From positions 161,488-225,487 of the forward strand of contig NZ_JMIY01000004.1 of assembly GCF_000685155.1 (NCBI RefSeq): a stretch of 64,000 nt of DNA, in the 5' to 3' direction. How positions within the stretch are numbered: position 1 is the stretch's first letter; every line of letters begins with the position of its first letter. Shown here in pieces: positions 16,893 to 26,852 of this stretch. Origin of the DNA: Candidatus Methanoperedens nitratireducens (GTDB lineage: Archaea > Halobacteriota > Methanosarcinia > Methanosarcinales > Methanoperedenaceae). The position numbers were made by a program, and so were the translations under genes. The notes under the pieces are model-generated. The model was given only the letters and a program-made list of their open reading frames with translations, did no database searches and was not told the DNA's origin.

Positions 16893-18424
16893 ATTCCTCC
16901 AATAGCCTTTATCATGGCTGCCATCTTTCGCTCTGTCTCGTTATACTCATACTCTGGATCTGAATCCGCAACTATCCCTGCGCCTGCCTGTACTATCGCC
17001 TTCCTGCCGTTCTTGATTATTGTTCTTATCACTATAGCGAAATCAGCATCCCCGTTCCATGAGTAGTAGCCCACGCCTCCGCCGTATATGCCTCTTGCCT
17101 CCTTCTCAAGATCATGTATGATCTCCATGGCGCGGATCTTGGGCGCGCCTGATAGCGTGCCTGCGGGAAATATCGCCCTTGTCGCATCGAACTGGTCGCA
17201 CTCATCGCGCAGCATGCCTGATACAGTGCTCTCTATATGCTGGACATGGGAATATTTCAAGACTGACATGAAATCATCCACCCTGACAGAACCCCCTTTT
17301 GAGACCATCCGCACATCATTGCGCCCAAGGTCAACGAGCATCACATGTTCAGCCCGCTCTTTTTCACTGCCAAGCATCTCTTTTGCGAACTCTTCATCCT
17401 CCTCCTGTGTTTTTCCGCGCGGGCAGGTTCCTGCAATCGGGTTGATGATAACCTTCCGATCATGCACAGAGAGCAGGGTCTCAGGGCTTGCACCTATAAT
17501 GCCTGTGCCGTTGAACTCAAAAAGGTACATGTAGGGGCTCGGGTTAACGCTTCTGAGCACGGTATAAAGCTCAAGCGGGGTCTGGTCTGTAGTTACATCA
17601 TACCTGCGTGAGAGTACCACCTGGAAGATATCTCCATCGATTATATGTTTTTTTGCCCTTCTGACTGCGTCTTCATACTCCTCTTTATTCATGTTGCATG
17701 TTATCTGTGCAGGTCTGTTCTTCTGCACTGCGAGCGGTTTTGCGGATTTGATTGTAGATGCAAGTTTATCAGCATCTGCCTGTGCAGCCCTGTACACTTC
17801 TTCTGCATTATCCCTGCTCAGAACAGGCGGTGTCATGACTATATACGTCTCATCAGCAAGGTGATCGAATACCACGGTCTTTGTGGTGAGGGCAAACTGC
17901 ACATCTGGAACCTGGCTTTTTTTAGCAGGAATATCAAGCCAGCAGTCATACACCATATCATAGGCACAAAAACCGATCGCTCCCCCGAGGAACGTCTGCC
18001 GATCAAAACCCCTGCCTGTATATTTTATATTTTCAACAGGAAAGGCTGATCTCAGGGCATCCATGGTATCAAAACCTGCTCTTATCCTGCCTTCCCTTCC
18101 ATTTCTAATATCGCAGACTTTCAGGAGAGATGATTCGATAAGCTCAATTAGATTCGTCCTGCGTGTGTAATCAAGCGTTAAAATGCGGTTCTTGATCGTG
18201 ACGACTGCATCGGGATCTGTCCCCACGAATGAGAAGCGCGCATGTCTTTTCTCTTTCTCCACCGACTCAAGGAGATATGCGCATTTTTTATCCATTAAGG
18301 CATAAAGATCAAGAGGGGAGCATTCTGTTTCAACTGCTGCCATAAGCTGTATTATCGCGGGTCTTTCTTCTGCAAGACTCTTGAACTCCTTCTCATCAAT
18401 ATCAAATTCCATGCATCCTCGCAT
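16889..18424 (-). CDS. trpE: Anthranilate synthase component I
   Basis: 511 residues converting chorismate and ammonia to anthranilate. The C-terminal chorismate-binding domain shows NPSPYMYLFEF, IAGTCPRGKT, HVMLVDLGRNDV, FPAGTLSGAPK and YGGGVGYYSW. The N-terminal domain has LLESVEKEKRHARFSF, the feedback-inhibition region that in other TrpE proteins binds tryptophan. The first ATG overlaps trpF by 23 bases; an ATG four codons later (MEFDIDEK) is an alternative. Confidence 0.93.
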   Translation of the reverse strand: MRGCMEFDIDEKEFKSLAEERPAIIQLMAAVETECSPLDLYALMDKKCAYLLESVEKEKRHARFSFVGTDPDAVVTIKNRILTLDYTRRTNLIELIESSLLKVCDIRNGREGRIRAGFDTMDALRSAFPVENIKYTGRGFDRQTFLGGAIGFCAYDMVYDCWLDIPAKKSQVPDVQFALTTKTVVFDHLADETYIVMTPPVLSRDNAEEVYRAAQADADKLASTIKSAKPLAVQKNRPAQITCNMNKEEYEDAVRRAKKHIIDGDIFQVVLSRRYDVTTDQTPLELYTVLRSVNPSPYMYLFEFNGTGIIGASPETLLSVHDRKVIINPIAGTCPRGKTQEEDEEFAKEMLGSEKERAEHVMLVDLGRNDVRMVSKGGSVRVDDFMSVLKYSHVQHIESTVSGMLRDECDQFDATRAIFPAGTLSGAPKIRAMEIIHDLEKEARGIYGGGVGYYSWNGDADFAIVIRTIIKNGRKAIVQAGAGIVADSDPEYEYNETERKMAAMIKAIGGI

Positions 18425-19052
18425 TGTTGATAAAAGCTACCACTTTCTTCTGGTCTTTTATACCATCGGTCTCCACGCCCGAGGCAGTATCGACAGCATA
18501 CGGGCGCACGCTCATTACCGCATCACCGACATTCTCTGGATTTAACCCGCCTGCCAGTATCACAGGCATACCTGCATGAAGAACAACTTCAGAGCTTACC
18601 TTCCAGTTATGTACTGCTCCTGTCCCGCCTGTTCTCCCATCCAGCACGGTATCGAGAAGAACAGCATCCGCTATCCCTTTCAGTTCATTTACCTGTTCTA
18701 TGAGCATCTCAGGATCAGCGTTCCCGGGTACAGGGATTGTTTTGATGAGCTTTACACCTGCTTCCTTGATTTTCTTTAGTTCTGAGAGCGCCAGGGCATT
18801 ATGAACCTGGACAGCAGTCGGTCTTGCAGTACCGATCATGCGTATTGCCCGCTCTGCGTTCTCTGGCATAATAACAAGCACCGAAGTAATAAAAACAGGA
18901 ACCTTTGAGATTAATCTTGAGGCTTCAACAAGGCTTATTTTTCTTGGAGAGTCCACAGGTACCTCGGTGATAAAGCCCACGGCGTCTGCACCAGAATCTA
19001 TCGCAGTAACAAGGTCTCGCTCGGTCTTGATGCCGCAGATTTTAACTTTCAT
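18402..19052 (-). CDS. trpF: Phosphoribosylanthranilate isomerase
   Basis: 216 residues, a TIM barrel. KICGIKT at the start carries the catalytic Cys, and LLDTVLDGRTGGTGAVHNW the catalytic Asp and the phosphate-binding loop. AGGLNPENV near residue 170 is the second phosphate loop. It lies between trpD and trpE; trpC, trpB and trpA are not in this window. Confidence 0.92.
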   Translation of the reverse strand: MKVKICGIKTERDLVTAIDSGADAVGFITEVPVDSPRKISLVEASRLISKVPVFITSVLVIMPENAERAIRMIGTARPTAVQVHNALALSELKKIKEAGVKLIKTIPVPGNADPEMLIEQVNELKGIADAVLLDTVLDGRTGGTGAVHNWKVSSEVVLHAGMPVILAGGLNPENVGDAVMSVRPYAVDTASGVETDGIKDQKKVVAFINNARMHGI

Positions 19053-19085
19053 GTTATCACCATCATTTCGTTTCCATTCTACAAA

Positions 19086-20114
19086 CTACAAAAATCTCGC
19101 AAGCTTATCTGATTCTCCTGCAGTGCTCACGAAGTCTTTCAGCTTATTTAAAGCAGTGCCGCTGTCGATAGATTCATTTGCAATCGCTATCCCTGAAACC
19201 AGGTTCTCTGCCTTCCCGCCAACAAGCAGGGCAGCACCGGCATTGATAGCTATGATATCCCGTTTTGCCCCTTTTTTCCCTTTTAGCACCTCTACTATAT
19301 CCCTGGCATTCTCTTCAGGGGTCCCACCTGCGATCTCACCCATCAAAGCGCGCCTTACGCCAAGCTCTTCAGGGGTTACGGTATATCGTGTGATCCTGCC
19401 GTTCTGGAGTTCAGCTATCTGTGTCCTGTCGGTATTTGATATCTCATCCATTCCGCTCCCATGCACGACCAGAGCTCTTCTGGTTCCAAGAATACTCAGA
19501 ACCGATGCCACGGGTTCACACAGAGATTCATCAAAAACACCGATTACCTGCGCCTGTGCACTGGCAGGGTTGGTGAGCGGCCCCAGGATATTGAACACAG
19601 TCCGAAAACCAAGATCTCGCCTTACCTGTGCCACCCGCTTCATTGAGGGATGGAATACAGGGGCAAGCATGAACCCGATACCCGCTTTCTCTATTACCTT
19701 CTCTACCTGCCGGGGTGGAAGATCTATCTTAACTCCAAGTTCTCTGAGCACATCAGCACTTCCGGATTTTGATGTTATGGAGTAGTTCCCGTGCTTGGCA
19801 ACATGGACTCCAGCGCCAGCAGCTACAAGAGCTGCGCCTGTGCTTACATTAATGGTACCTGTTGAATCACCCCCTGTCCCACAGGTATCCACAAGAGTCC
19901 CATTGATCTTCGGTGAGATCCTGTTAGCAGCTTTTTTCATACCGCGTGCCAGCCCTGCAATCTCAGCAGGTGCCTCGCCTTTTACTTTCAGTGCTGTTAA
20001 GAATGCAGCTATCTGTGCATCAGTCGCATCATTGAATATCTTAGATATTGCATCTTCAGCCTCCTCTGATGTCAGATCCTGGTTCTGGATGAGTTTCTGG
20101 ATATACTCTTTCAT
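19086..20114 (-). CDS. trpD: Anthranilate phosphoribosyltransferase
   Basis: 342 residues from the ATG at 20114; three further codons back is a GTG at 20123, but that one nearly touches the operator. The phosphoribosyl-pyrophosphate loop DTCGTGGDSTGTINVS and KHGNYSITSKSGSADVL are intact, as are the FGFMLAP-type and NILGPLTNP segments. It is the first gene of the trp operon on this strand. The usual archaeal length (about 340) is kept. Confidence 0.93.
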   Translation of the reverse strand: MKEYIQKLIQNQDLTSEEAEDAISKIFNDATDAQIAAFLTALKVKGEAPAEIAGLARGMKKAANRISPKINGTLVDTCGTGGDSTGTINVSTGAALVAAGAGVHVAKHGNYSITSKSGSADVLRELGVKIDLPPRQVEKVIEKAGIGFMLAPVFHPSMKRVAQVRRDLGFRTVFNILGPLTNPASAQAQVIGVFDESLCEPVASVLSILGTRRALVVHGSGMDEISNTDRTQIAELQNGRITRYTVTPEELGVRRALMGEIAGGTPEENARDIVEVLKGKKGAKRDIIAINAGAALLVGGKAENLVSGIAIANESIDSGTALNKLKDFVSTAGESDKLARFL

Positions 20115-20124
20115 AATTATCACT

Positions 20125-20170
20125 GTACAAAATTGTACTATAACGTGTATATGAGTACGTTGTATATAAA
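20125..20170 (-). promoter_or_regulatory. trp promoter with TRP-box-like operator
   Basis: GTACAA-AA-TTGTAC (20125-20138) is a perfect inverted repeat containing TGTACA, the core of the TRP box bound by the archaeal repressor TrpY in Methanothermobacter. On the minus strand TTTATATA at about 20162-20169 is a TATA box, and the start expected 25 bases later falls on the repeat. The same TATA sequence may also serve the divergent gene at 20214. Recognition by a TrpY homologue is inference. Confidence 0.6.
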
Positions 20171-20213
20171 CGTTGCGTGATGCTTTAATATTATAAAATG
20201 AATAGGTAGGAGC

Positions 20214-21119
20214 ATGAAGCAGCAGAATGCATTCAAATTACTCGCAGCATTCATGATCGTCACAATGATAGTCGTGCCTGTTGCATATGTAGTAACAAGC
20301 CCGAGAAGCGATACCATACAGCGAACAAATGGGCAAGAGACACAGAAAAATAATTATGATCCTTACCTCTGGAGAATCAACGAACCGTTCAATTCAATTT
20401 CTGATGCTCTTAATATGACACCTTACGGTACAGTAACTGCGAATTATATGGATACTGAAAGTATGACACTGCAGATGATACAACTGACAAGTCAAACAAA
20501 AGTCGATCTAATAGATTATCCAATAATTAGTTGGATGGATTTTATTTATAAATCGAATACCACTCAGGTCTATTATAGTCATCTGAGTGACGGTAAGAAC
20601 GAATCATTCCTGTTGTTAAGTAAGATGTCTCCTGAGAGAAATGATTTTGAGTATATTGTATCCCCCTATACACACGGAAACCACTATCTGCTCATAAGAC
20701 AGGATCAGGGATTAAATGGGTTATATAATGTTATGGGAACTCCTGTTATTTTTGCGCCACCGCAAACAGCAATCGATACACTGGATATCATTACAAGCCT
20801 GAATAAAACAACTACAGCCTACGACCAGTATGAGGGGTTGCTCAGCAGAGTAGAACCTGCGCCTTACCAGACAATAGATTCTGGTGTAGATTTCGCTGAT
20901 CAGTTCTACATGGGCATCAGAGACATAAACGGAGATTACGAGAGAACCACAGCCTACCTGAATGTAAATTCAAGCACTCTGGAAAAACTCAGACAATTAG
21001 AAGCCAACAGCACACAGAGAGGTTTTGCACAATACAACATAACCCAGGATGGGAACTATACAATAATCAAAATACTTGGGCCTGACCTGTTCAAAGTATC
21101 GAGTGAGGAAATCTCCTAG
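20214..21119 (+). CDS. Exported or membrane-anchored protein, unknown function
   Basis: 301 residues. A basic start (MKQQ), then a hydrophobic helix at about residues 8-28, then a long soluble part with many Asn-X-Ser/Thr sites. This is a signal anchor or signal peptide with an extracytoplasmic domain. AGGTAGGAG sits just before the ATG. The body has no cysteines and no catalytic motif I can name. It separates the trp operon from the ribosomal block; nothing in the context defines its function. Confidence 0.65.
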   Translation: MKQQNAFKLLAAFMIVTMIVVPVAYVVTSPRSDTIQRTNGQETQKNNYDPYLWRINEPFNSISDALNMTPYGTVTANYMDTESMTLQMIQLTSQTKVDLIDYPIISWMDFIYKSNTTQVYYSHLSDGKNESFLLLSKMSPERNDFEYIVSPYTHGNHYLLIRQDQGLNGLYNVMGTPVIFAPPQTAIDTLDIITSLNKTTTAYDQYEGLLSRVEPAPYQTIDSGVDFADQFYMGIRDINGDYERTTAYLNVNSSTLEKLRQLEANSTQRGFAQYNITQDGNYTIIKILGPDLFKVSSEEIS

Positions 21120-21213
21120 GCGCAAAATATATACCACATCATGCTGTAGAGGAGCCGATACTTTTAATCAAATGAATGATGAAGGATAATATATCCTGAA
21201 GGAGTTAATCAAT

Positions 21214-21582
21214 ATGGCACAAACGTATATTAAATTTGAAGTTCCTGCAGATTTAGCCAATAAAGCACTGGAAGCTTTAGAGATGGCGCGAGACACAGGA
21301 AAGATTAGAAAAGGAACAAACGAGACCACAAAAGCGATTGAACGTGGAATTGCAAAACTGGTAATAATAGGCGAGGATGTGAACCCGCCTGAGATCGTTG
21401 CCCATATGCCTGCGCTATGCGATGAGAAGAATACACCATACATCTTTGTCAAAAAGCAGGTAGAACTTGGTGCAGCCTGCGGGTTGACCGTTGGCAGTGG
21501 TGCGGCGGCGATAGTAGAACCAGGAAAGGGCAAGGAACTGGTCGAAGAAGTGGCACAAAAGGTTCAGGCGCTTAAGAAGTGA
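21214..21582 (+). CDS. rpl7ae: Ribosomal protein L7Ae (eL8)
   Basis: 122 residues. [37 protein letters not shown] is split over the K-turn RNA-binding surface of L7Ae. In archaea it binds 23S rRNA and also box C/D and H/ACA guide RNAs and RNase P RNA. GAAGGAGTTAATC precedes the ATG. It is the first gene of the L7Ae-S28e-L24e-Ndk set, with four bases to the next gene. Confidence 0.96.
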   Translation: MAQTYIKFEVPADLANKALEALEMARDTGKIRKGTNETTKAIERGIAKLVIIGEDVNPPEIVAHMPALCDEKNTPYIFVKKQVELGAACGLTVGSGAAAIVEPGKGKELVEEVAQKVQALKK

Positions 21583-21586
21583 GAAT

Positions 21587-21802
21587 ATGGCAGATGAAGA
21601 AACAGGCTATCCTGCTGAAGTAATTGAAGTAATAGGCAAGACAGGTATGCATGGTGAGGCCATGCAGGTACAGTGCAGGATACTCGAGGGCAGGGATAAA
21701 GGAAGGATTATAACACGCAATGTAATCGGACCTATAAAGAATGGTGATATCCTGATGCTGCTTGAGACCTCACGTGAAGCAAAGAAATTAATGTCAAGGT
21801 AA
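21587..21802 (+). CDS. rps28e: Ribosomal protein S28e
   Basis: 71 residues of small-subunit protein eS28. [19 protein letters not shown] and [23 protein letters not shown] match the conserved OB-fold. Gene order with L7Ae and L24e is the standard archaeal one. Confidence 0.96.
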   Translation: MADEETGYPAEVIEVIGKTGMHGEAMQVQCRILEGRDKGRIITRNVIGPIKNGDILMLLETSREAKKLMSR

Positions 21803-21823
21803 TATCAAGATTAAGGTGAAGCC

Positions 21824-22018
21824 ATGGAGAAAAGGAAGTGCTCTTTCTGCGGAGTTGCAATAGAACAAGGTACAGGCAAGCTCTACGCCAGGAAGGATGG
21901 GACTGTATTCTACTTTTGCTCATCCAAATGCCAGAGGAATTTAAATCTGGGCAGAATCCCACGTAAGGTCAGATGGACCGAGGCAGGACGCAAAGCCAGA
22001 GGAAAAGCTGCAAAATAG
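21824..22018 (+). CDS. rpl24e: Ribosomal protein L24e
   Basis: 64 residues with a zinc ribbon: CSFCG near the start and CSSKC at about residue 32, then a basic tail ([18 protein letters not shown]). It is the short archaeal form of eL24. AAGGTGA precedes the ATG. Confidence 0.95.
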   Translation: MEKRKCSFCGVAIEQGTGKLYARKDGTVFYFCSSKCQRNLNLGRIPRKVRWTEAGRKARGKAAK

Positions 22019-22027
22019 GGTGAGACC

Positions 22028-22489
22028 TTGGAGCGCACGTATGTTATGGTCAAACCCGATGGCGTACAGCGCGGGCTTGTAGGAGAGGTAATGAGCAGGA
22101 TTGAGCGGCGCGGACTTAAAATAGTCGCCCTGCGGATGAGCACAATTTCAAGGGAGCTAGCAAAAGAACATTATGCTGAACATGTCGAGAAACCTTTTTT
22201 TAATTCGCTGGTTGATTTTATAACATCAGGACCATCGGTCTCTATGGTTGTTGAGGGAAAAAATGCAGTCTCGGTTATGCGTGCAATAAACGGCGCTACA
22301 AACCCCGCAAATGCGGCGACGGGAAGCATACGAGGAGACTTTGCTCTGGATACAGGACGGAATATTGTCCATGCCAGCGATTCACCTGAATCTGCCAGAA
22401 GGGAGATCGATATCCATTTTGAGGAATCTGAGATCATACAGTACTCGCGGGTAGATGAGAACTGGCTGTACGAGCAGGCCAACCCCTAA
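22028..22489 (+). CDS. ndk: Nucleoside diphosphate kinase
   Basis: 153 residues. The active-site His lies in [13 protein letters not shown] (about residue 117), with the KPDGVQRGL start and the [17 protein letters not shown] loop. It balances NTP pools. The start is TTG at 22028, with GGTGA (22019-22023) four bases upstream; an ATG at 22046 would remove the first strand. In many archaea infB comes next, but here 9.6 kb of unrelated genes intervene. Confidence 0.95.
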   Translation: MERTYVMVKPDGVQRGLVGEVMSRIERRGLKIVALRMSTISRELAKEHYAEHVEKPFFNSLVDFITSGPSVSMVVEGKNAVSVMRAINGATNPANAATGSIRGDFALDTGRNIVHASDSPESARREIDIHFEESEIIQYSRVDENWLYEQANP

Positions 22490-22514
22490 TCTGATTCACA
22501 GAACAAGTGTGAGA

Positions 22515-24047
22515 TCAGATTCCACTCAGTTCCCCGATGGCATTTTCCACAGCTAAAATCACTTCTCTTTTGAGAACCATATCTCTGGCTTTATTTATGT
22601 CATAGTGCAGTATCCTATCATTTTTTAGATGCGGAATCTTAGACCGTACAAGTTTGTATACAGCTTCCGCACCTGCCCCCGCTCTTAGCGGTTTTCTAAA
22701 ATCAAGACCCTGCGCTGAACATATAAGTTCAATTGCCACCACGTACGAGGCGTTCTCAAAGATTTTCCGGGCTTTTAATGCGGCTGCCATGCCCATGCTC
22801 ACATGATCCTCCTTATTTGCAGAAGTGGGTATGGAATCTACACTGGCTGGATGGGCGAATACCTTATTTTCAGAGACTAAAGCTGCTGCCGTGTACTGCG
22901 CGACCATAAACCCTGAATCGAGTCCCTCTATCTCTGTTAAAAATGCGGGCAGTTCACTGAGATAAGGATTGACCAGTCGTTCAATCCGCCGTTCGCTAAC
23001 ACTGGCTATCTCAGATAGAGCGATACCCATGAGATCAAGGGATATGGCAATAATCTGGCCATGAAAATTGCCGCAGGATATAACTTCATCTTCATCAGGG
23101 AACAGCAATGGGTTATCAGTGGCAGAGTTGATTTCGATTTCAACTTTCTCTTTAACGAACGATAATGCATCCCTTGTGGCACCGATTATCTGGGGTATGC
23201 ATCGTAATGAGTATGCATCCTGTACTTTCTTGTCATACCTGTGGGATTCCATGATCTCGCTCTGTGCCGTAAGACGTCTCAGATTATCGGCACAGGTTAC
23301 CTGCCCTTTATGGGGTCTGACCTTGCCAACCTTTTCATCAAAGGCCCTTGCAGTCCCTTTCAGTGCTTCAAGGCTCATGCTTGCTGTTATTTCCGATGTC
23401 TTGATTAATATCTCCGAATCATGTATCAGCAAAGCCGCAATAGCCGTGATGACCTGAGTACCGTTTATCAGTGCAAGCCCTTCCTTTGATGAAAGTTTTA
23501 TTAACGGTATCCCTGCCCGCTCCATAGCATCTTTACCGCTCATCTTTTCCCCTTTATAGAAGGCTTCACCTTTTCCCAGCATTACAAGCACCATATGGGC
23601 AAGATTGGCAAGGTCGCCGCTGGCGCCCAGTGAGCCTTTCTCAGGGATTACAGGATGTACCCCCATGTTCAACATACCGATTAAGGTCTCGATGATCTGC
23701 ACCCTGACTCCGGAATATCCTTTGGACAGCGAATTTGCACGCAGCAACACTATCGCCCTTACGACATCCTCTGGAAGAGGGTCCCCTACTCCTGTGGAGT
23801 GGCTGAGTATAAGGTTCTCCTGAAGTCTATCTGATTGTTCTTTTGAGATGAAGATATTGTCGAATGCTCCAAAACCCGTAGTAACACCATACACAACTTT
23901 TTCAGACGCCACAAGCGACTCAACGAACTCGCGACATTTCACGACTTTTTGTTTAGCATCTGCTGAGAGTTCCACTTTTTCAAAATTGCGGGCAACTGAA
24001 ACGATGTCTTTAATGGAAAGGGTTTCACCATCTATAATTACTGGCAT
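22515..24047 (-). CDS. hutH: Histidine ammonia-lyase
   Basis: 510 residues. Ala142-Ser143-Gly144 within GSLGASGDLANLAH form the MIO cofactor that removes ammonia from histidine to give urocanate. SSVTDNPL-like SATDNPLLF, EDHVSMG and the early YGVTTGFG motif are all present, so it is a complete enzyme of normal length. It is convergent with ndk and divergent from hutG, hutU and hutI, sharing an AT-rich promoter gap at 24048-24158. Confidence 0.93.
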   Translation of the reverse strand: MPVIIDGETLSIKDIVSVARNFEKVELSADAKQKVVKCREFVESLVASEKVVYGVTTGFGAFDNIFISKEQSDRLQENLILSHSTGVGDPLPEDVVRAIVLLRANSLSKGYSGVRVQIIETLIGMLNMGVHPVIPEKGSLGASGDLANLAHMVLVMLGKGEAFYKGEKMSGKDAMERAGIPLIKLSSKEGLALINGTQVITAIAALLIHDSEILIKTSEITASMSLEALKGTARAFDEKVGKVRPHKGQVTCADNLRRLTAQSEIMESHRYDKKVQDAYSLRCIPQIIGATRDALSFVKEKVEIEINSATDNPLLFPDEDEVISCGNFHGQIIAISLDLMGIALSEIASVSERRIERLVNPYLSELPAFLTEIEGLDSGFMVAQYTAAALVSENKVFAHPASVDSIPTSANKEDHVSMGMAAALKARKIFENASYVVAIELICSAQGLDFRKPLRAGAGAEAVYKLVRSKIPHLKNDRILHYDINKARDMVLKREVILAVENAIGELSGI

Positions 24048-24170
24048 AATGATTCCATCACCATACTCAAGTTTATCACTTTAGTTTAGAGTTTTTTACA
24101 TTTAAATTGTCCTGATTAAGTATTTACTTATAGTGGGAGATATAAAGAAAAGATAGGGTTGGTCATTAAA

Positions 24171-25136
24171 ATGAATTTCCTCCAAAAACCCTCTGTCCAG
24201 ATATATGAACCACAGCATGATCCAAATGATCTCCGAGTAAAAAACATAATTATGCCGAGTTCCAAAGATCGGCCTATAGAAATCGGAATTATTGGAGTTC
24301 CCTTCGATAAAGCAGTCTCACTTGGAGGTGGACGTGAGGGCTCAAGATTTGCTCCTGATGTTTTAAGGAAGGCTTTAAAGAAATATGGAACCACCTTCAA
24401 TATAGAGCAGAAGATCGATATCAGCGATTTGAATATTGTGGATTTTGGAGACGTATCCGTCACGGAAGACATAGCAGAGACGCACGAAAGAATAACGGCA
24501 GCAGTTAATCATTTATTGACAAAAGGAATACTTCCCATTGTAATAGGGGGTGGACATGATACATCAATCGGAACGGTCAGGGCATTATCTGAATTCCATT
24601 CCAGGGAAATTGGTGGGATAAACATCGATGCACACTTCGATGTGCGTGAGATCATTGATAACAGAATTACCAGCGGGACCCCGTTTCGGAAACTTCTGGA
24701 GACGGGGTTACTTAAAGGGGAAAATTTTGTTGAAATGGGAGCCCACGATAATTTAAATTCAAGAACTTATTACGATTATCTTATGTTCAAAAAAGTGTCT
24801 GTATTTATACTTCCAGATGTCGTAGCCGGAATTCCAACAATAATGGAAAAGGCACTGAAAATTGCAGGTTCAAATACAAGGTCTGTATTTATCAGCATTG
24901 ATATTGATTCTGTTGCCCAGTGTTTTGCACCCGGAAGCAGTGCACCCGATGCATGGGGATTCGATCCGGAGCAGATAAGAGAACTGGCTTTTCTGGCAGG
25001 GGCCTCAAAAGCTGTAAAACTTCTTGATATTGTAGAAATAAATCCCAGGTTTGATGTGGATAATAGAACTGCAAGATTGGGCGCATCCATTATTATTAGT
25101 TTTTTAAACGGGTTTAAAATGAGAAGGGGTGTTTAA
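24171..25136 (+). CDS. hutG: Formimidoylglutamase (arginase/agmatinase family)
   Basis: 322 residues with the two-manganese site of the ureohydrolase fold: His of GGGHDTS, the DAHFD triad and the paired Asp of SIDIDS, followed by [12 protein letters not shown]. Family members include agmatinase and arginase; its place between hutH and hutU makes N-formimidoyl-glutamate the likely substrate, giving glutamate and formamide. I use the ATG at 24171; a TTG four codons upstream is possible. It overlaps the frame of hutU slightly. Confidence 0.8.
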   Translation: MNFLQKPSVQIYEPQHDPNDLRVKNIIMPSSKDRPIEIGIIGVPFDKAVSLGGGREGSRFAPDVLRKALKKYGTTFNIEQKIDISDLNIVDFGDVSVTEDIAETHERITAAVNHLLTKGILPIVIGGGHDTSIGTVRALSEFHSREIGGINIDAHFDVREIIDNRITSGTPFRKLLETGLLKGENFVEMGAHDNLNSRTYYDYLMFKKVSVFILPDVVAGIPTIMEKALKIAGSNTRSVFISIDIDSVAQCFAPGSSAPDAWGFDPEQIRELAFLAGASKAVKLLDIVEINPRFDVDNRTARLGASIIISFLNGFKMRRGV

Positions 25137-25137
25137 G

Positions 25138-26823
25138 ATGGCAAGACCGATGTATTATGAAGAAAAACCAAAAGGAAGTATTAAGGCGTATACCGGTGGG
25201 GAACTTCACTGCAAGAACTGGGACGCAGAGGCAGCGCTGCGAATGCTCATGAACAATCTTGACCCGCATGTAGCGGTCAATCCTGATGAGCTTATAGTCT
25301 ATGGAGGCTCGGGAAGAGCAGCAAGAAACTGGAGAGAATATAATAGAATCGTTAAGGCATTGCAAACACTGGAAAACAATGAAACGCTGTGCATCCAGTC
25401 AGGAAAGCCAGTATATATTGCGCCTACCCATAAAGAAGCTCCAAGAGTGATAATCGCTAACTCCAATATAGTTCCGAAGTGGGCAACCCAGGAAAACTTT
25501 GATAGATACGATGAACTGGGCCTGACCATGTACGGGCAGATGACGGCAGGTAGCTGGATCTATATCGGCACACAGGGAATACTTCAGGGAACATATGAAA
25601 CACTTGCTGCGGTTGCAAAAACACACTTTAATTCAGATTCTTTAAAAGATAAATTCGTATTGACTGCAGGAATGGGCGGCATGAGCGGTGCACAACCAAT
25701 GGCTGCAACCATGAACGAGGCAGTTATACTCGATGTCGAGGTCCGCGAAGAAAGAATCAGAAGGAAAGTGGAGGAAGGCTATTGCGACAGAATCACATCA
25801 AGAATAGACGAGGCAATAAAATGGGTTATGGAAGCTAAACGGGAGGAAACGCCCTTATCTGTTGGATTAGTTGGAAACGCTGCAAAAGTGCATCCTGAGC
25901 TTGTTAACCGGAATATAACTCCAGATATTGTTACGGATCAGACCCCTGCCCACGACCTGTCCAGTTATGTTCCCATTGGAGACCTGAAAGAACTGGATGA
26001 GTTGAGAGAGGCAGATCGAGAAGAATATCATCGCAGGGCATTGAGTTCTATTAGACTGCATGTTGAAGCGATACTGGAGATGCAAAGGCGCGGTGCCATT
26101 GTATTTGATTATGGAAACAACCTTCGTGAACAGGCGGAACGCGCAGGTGTAGATATACGGGATGAAAAGGATGGGTTTAAATACAAAGGTTTTGTGTTGG
26201 AATACATCCGTCCTCTGTTTTGTGTTGGTAAAGGGCCTTTCAGATGGGCTGCACTCTCTGGAGATCCGGAAGATATAGAAGCTATAGATGCTAAAATCCT
26301 CAAGATGTTTCCAGAGGATAAGGCATTAGCGCGCTGGATCAAATTGGCATCAAAGAAAGTACCGACATTGGGTTTGCCTTCAAGGGTATGCTGGCTTGGA
26401 TACGGAAACCGCGCAAAACTGGGCGTTGAGATTAACAGAATGGTCGCATCGGGTGAAATCAAAGCTCCAGTGGTAATTGGAAGAGATCATCTGGATTGCG
26501 GATCCGCTGCATCACCCTATAGAGAAACCGAAGGAATGATGGACGGCAGTGATGCAATTGCAGATTGGCCACTGCTTAATTTTGCCCTGAATGCCATAAA
26601 TGGCGCAAGCTGGGTGAGCTTCCATCATGGAGGTGGGGTTGGAATTGGAAATTCCCTTCATGCCGGGTTAGTCATAGTTGCAGATGGAACTGATGAGCGC
26701 GAAGAGCGATTGAAAAGAGTATTAACTGTAGACCCGGGAATCGGAATCGCAAGGCATGTGGACGCAGGTTATCAAATTGCAATGGATATTGCAAAGCAGA
26801 AAATGGTAAAAATACCGCAATAG
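25138..26823 (+). CDS. hutU: Urocanate hydratase
   Basis: 561 residues. It binds NAD tightly to hydrate urocanate to imidazolonepropionate. [58 protein letters not shown] (in parts) and [11 protein letters not shown] are family hallmarks; the catalytic Cys is in [21 protein letters not shown] lies nine bases before the ATG at 25138, so this start is preferred to the GTG at 25129. Confidence 0.95.
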   Translation: MARPMYYEEKPKGSIKAYTGGELHCKNWDAEAALRMLMNNLDPHVAVNPDELIVYGGSGRAARNWREYNRIVKALQTLENNETLCIQSGKPVYIAPTHKEAPRVIIANSNIVPKWATQENFDRYDELGLTMYGQMTAGSWIYIGTQGILQGTYETLAAVAKTHFNSDSLKDKFVLTAGMGGMSGAQPMAATMNEAVILDVEVREERIRRKVEEGYCDRITSRIDEAIKWVMEAKREETPLSVGLVGNAAKVHPELVNRNITPDIVTDQTPAHDLSSYVPIGDLKELDELREADREEYHRRALSSIRLHVEAILEMQRRGAIVFDYGNNLREQAERAGVDIRDEKDGFKYKGFVLEYIRPLFCVGKGPFRWAALSGDPEDIEAIDAKILKMFPEDKALARWIKLASKKVPTLGLPSRVCWLGYGNRAKLGVEINRMVASGEIKAPVVIGRDHLDCGSAASPYRETEGMMDGSDAIADWPLLNFALNAINGASWVSFHHGGGVGIGNSLHAGLVIVADGTDEREERLKRVLTVDPGIGIARHVDAGYQIAMDIAKQKMVKIPQ

Positions 26824-26852
26824 TATATCTGGAGTTATAGAATCACATTAAT

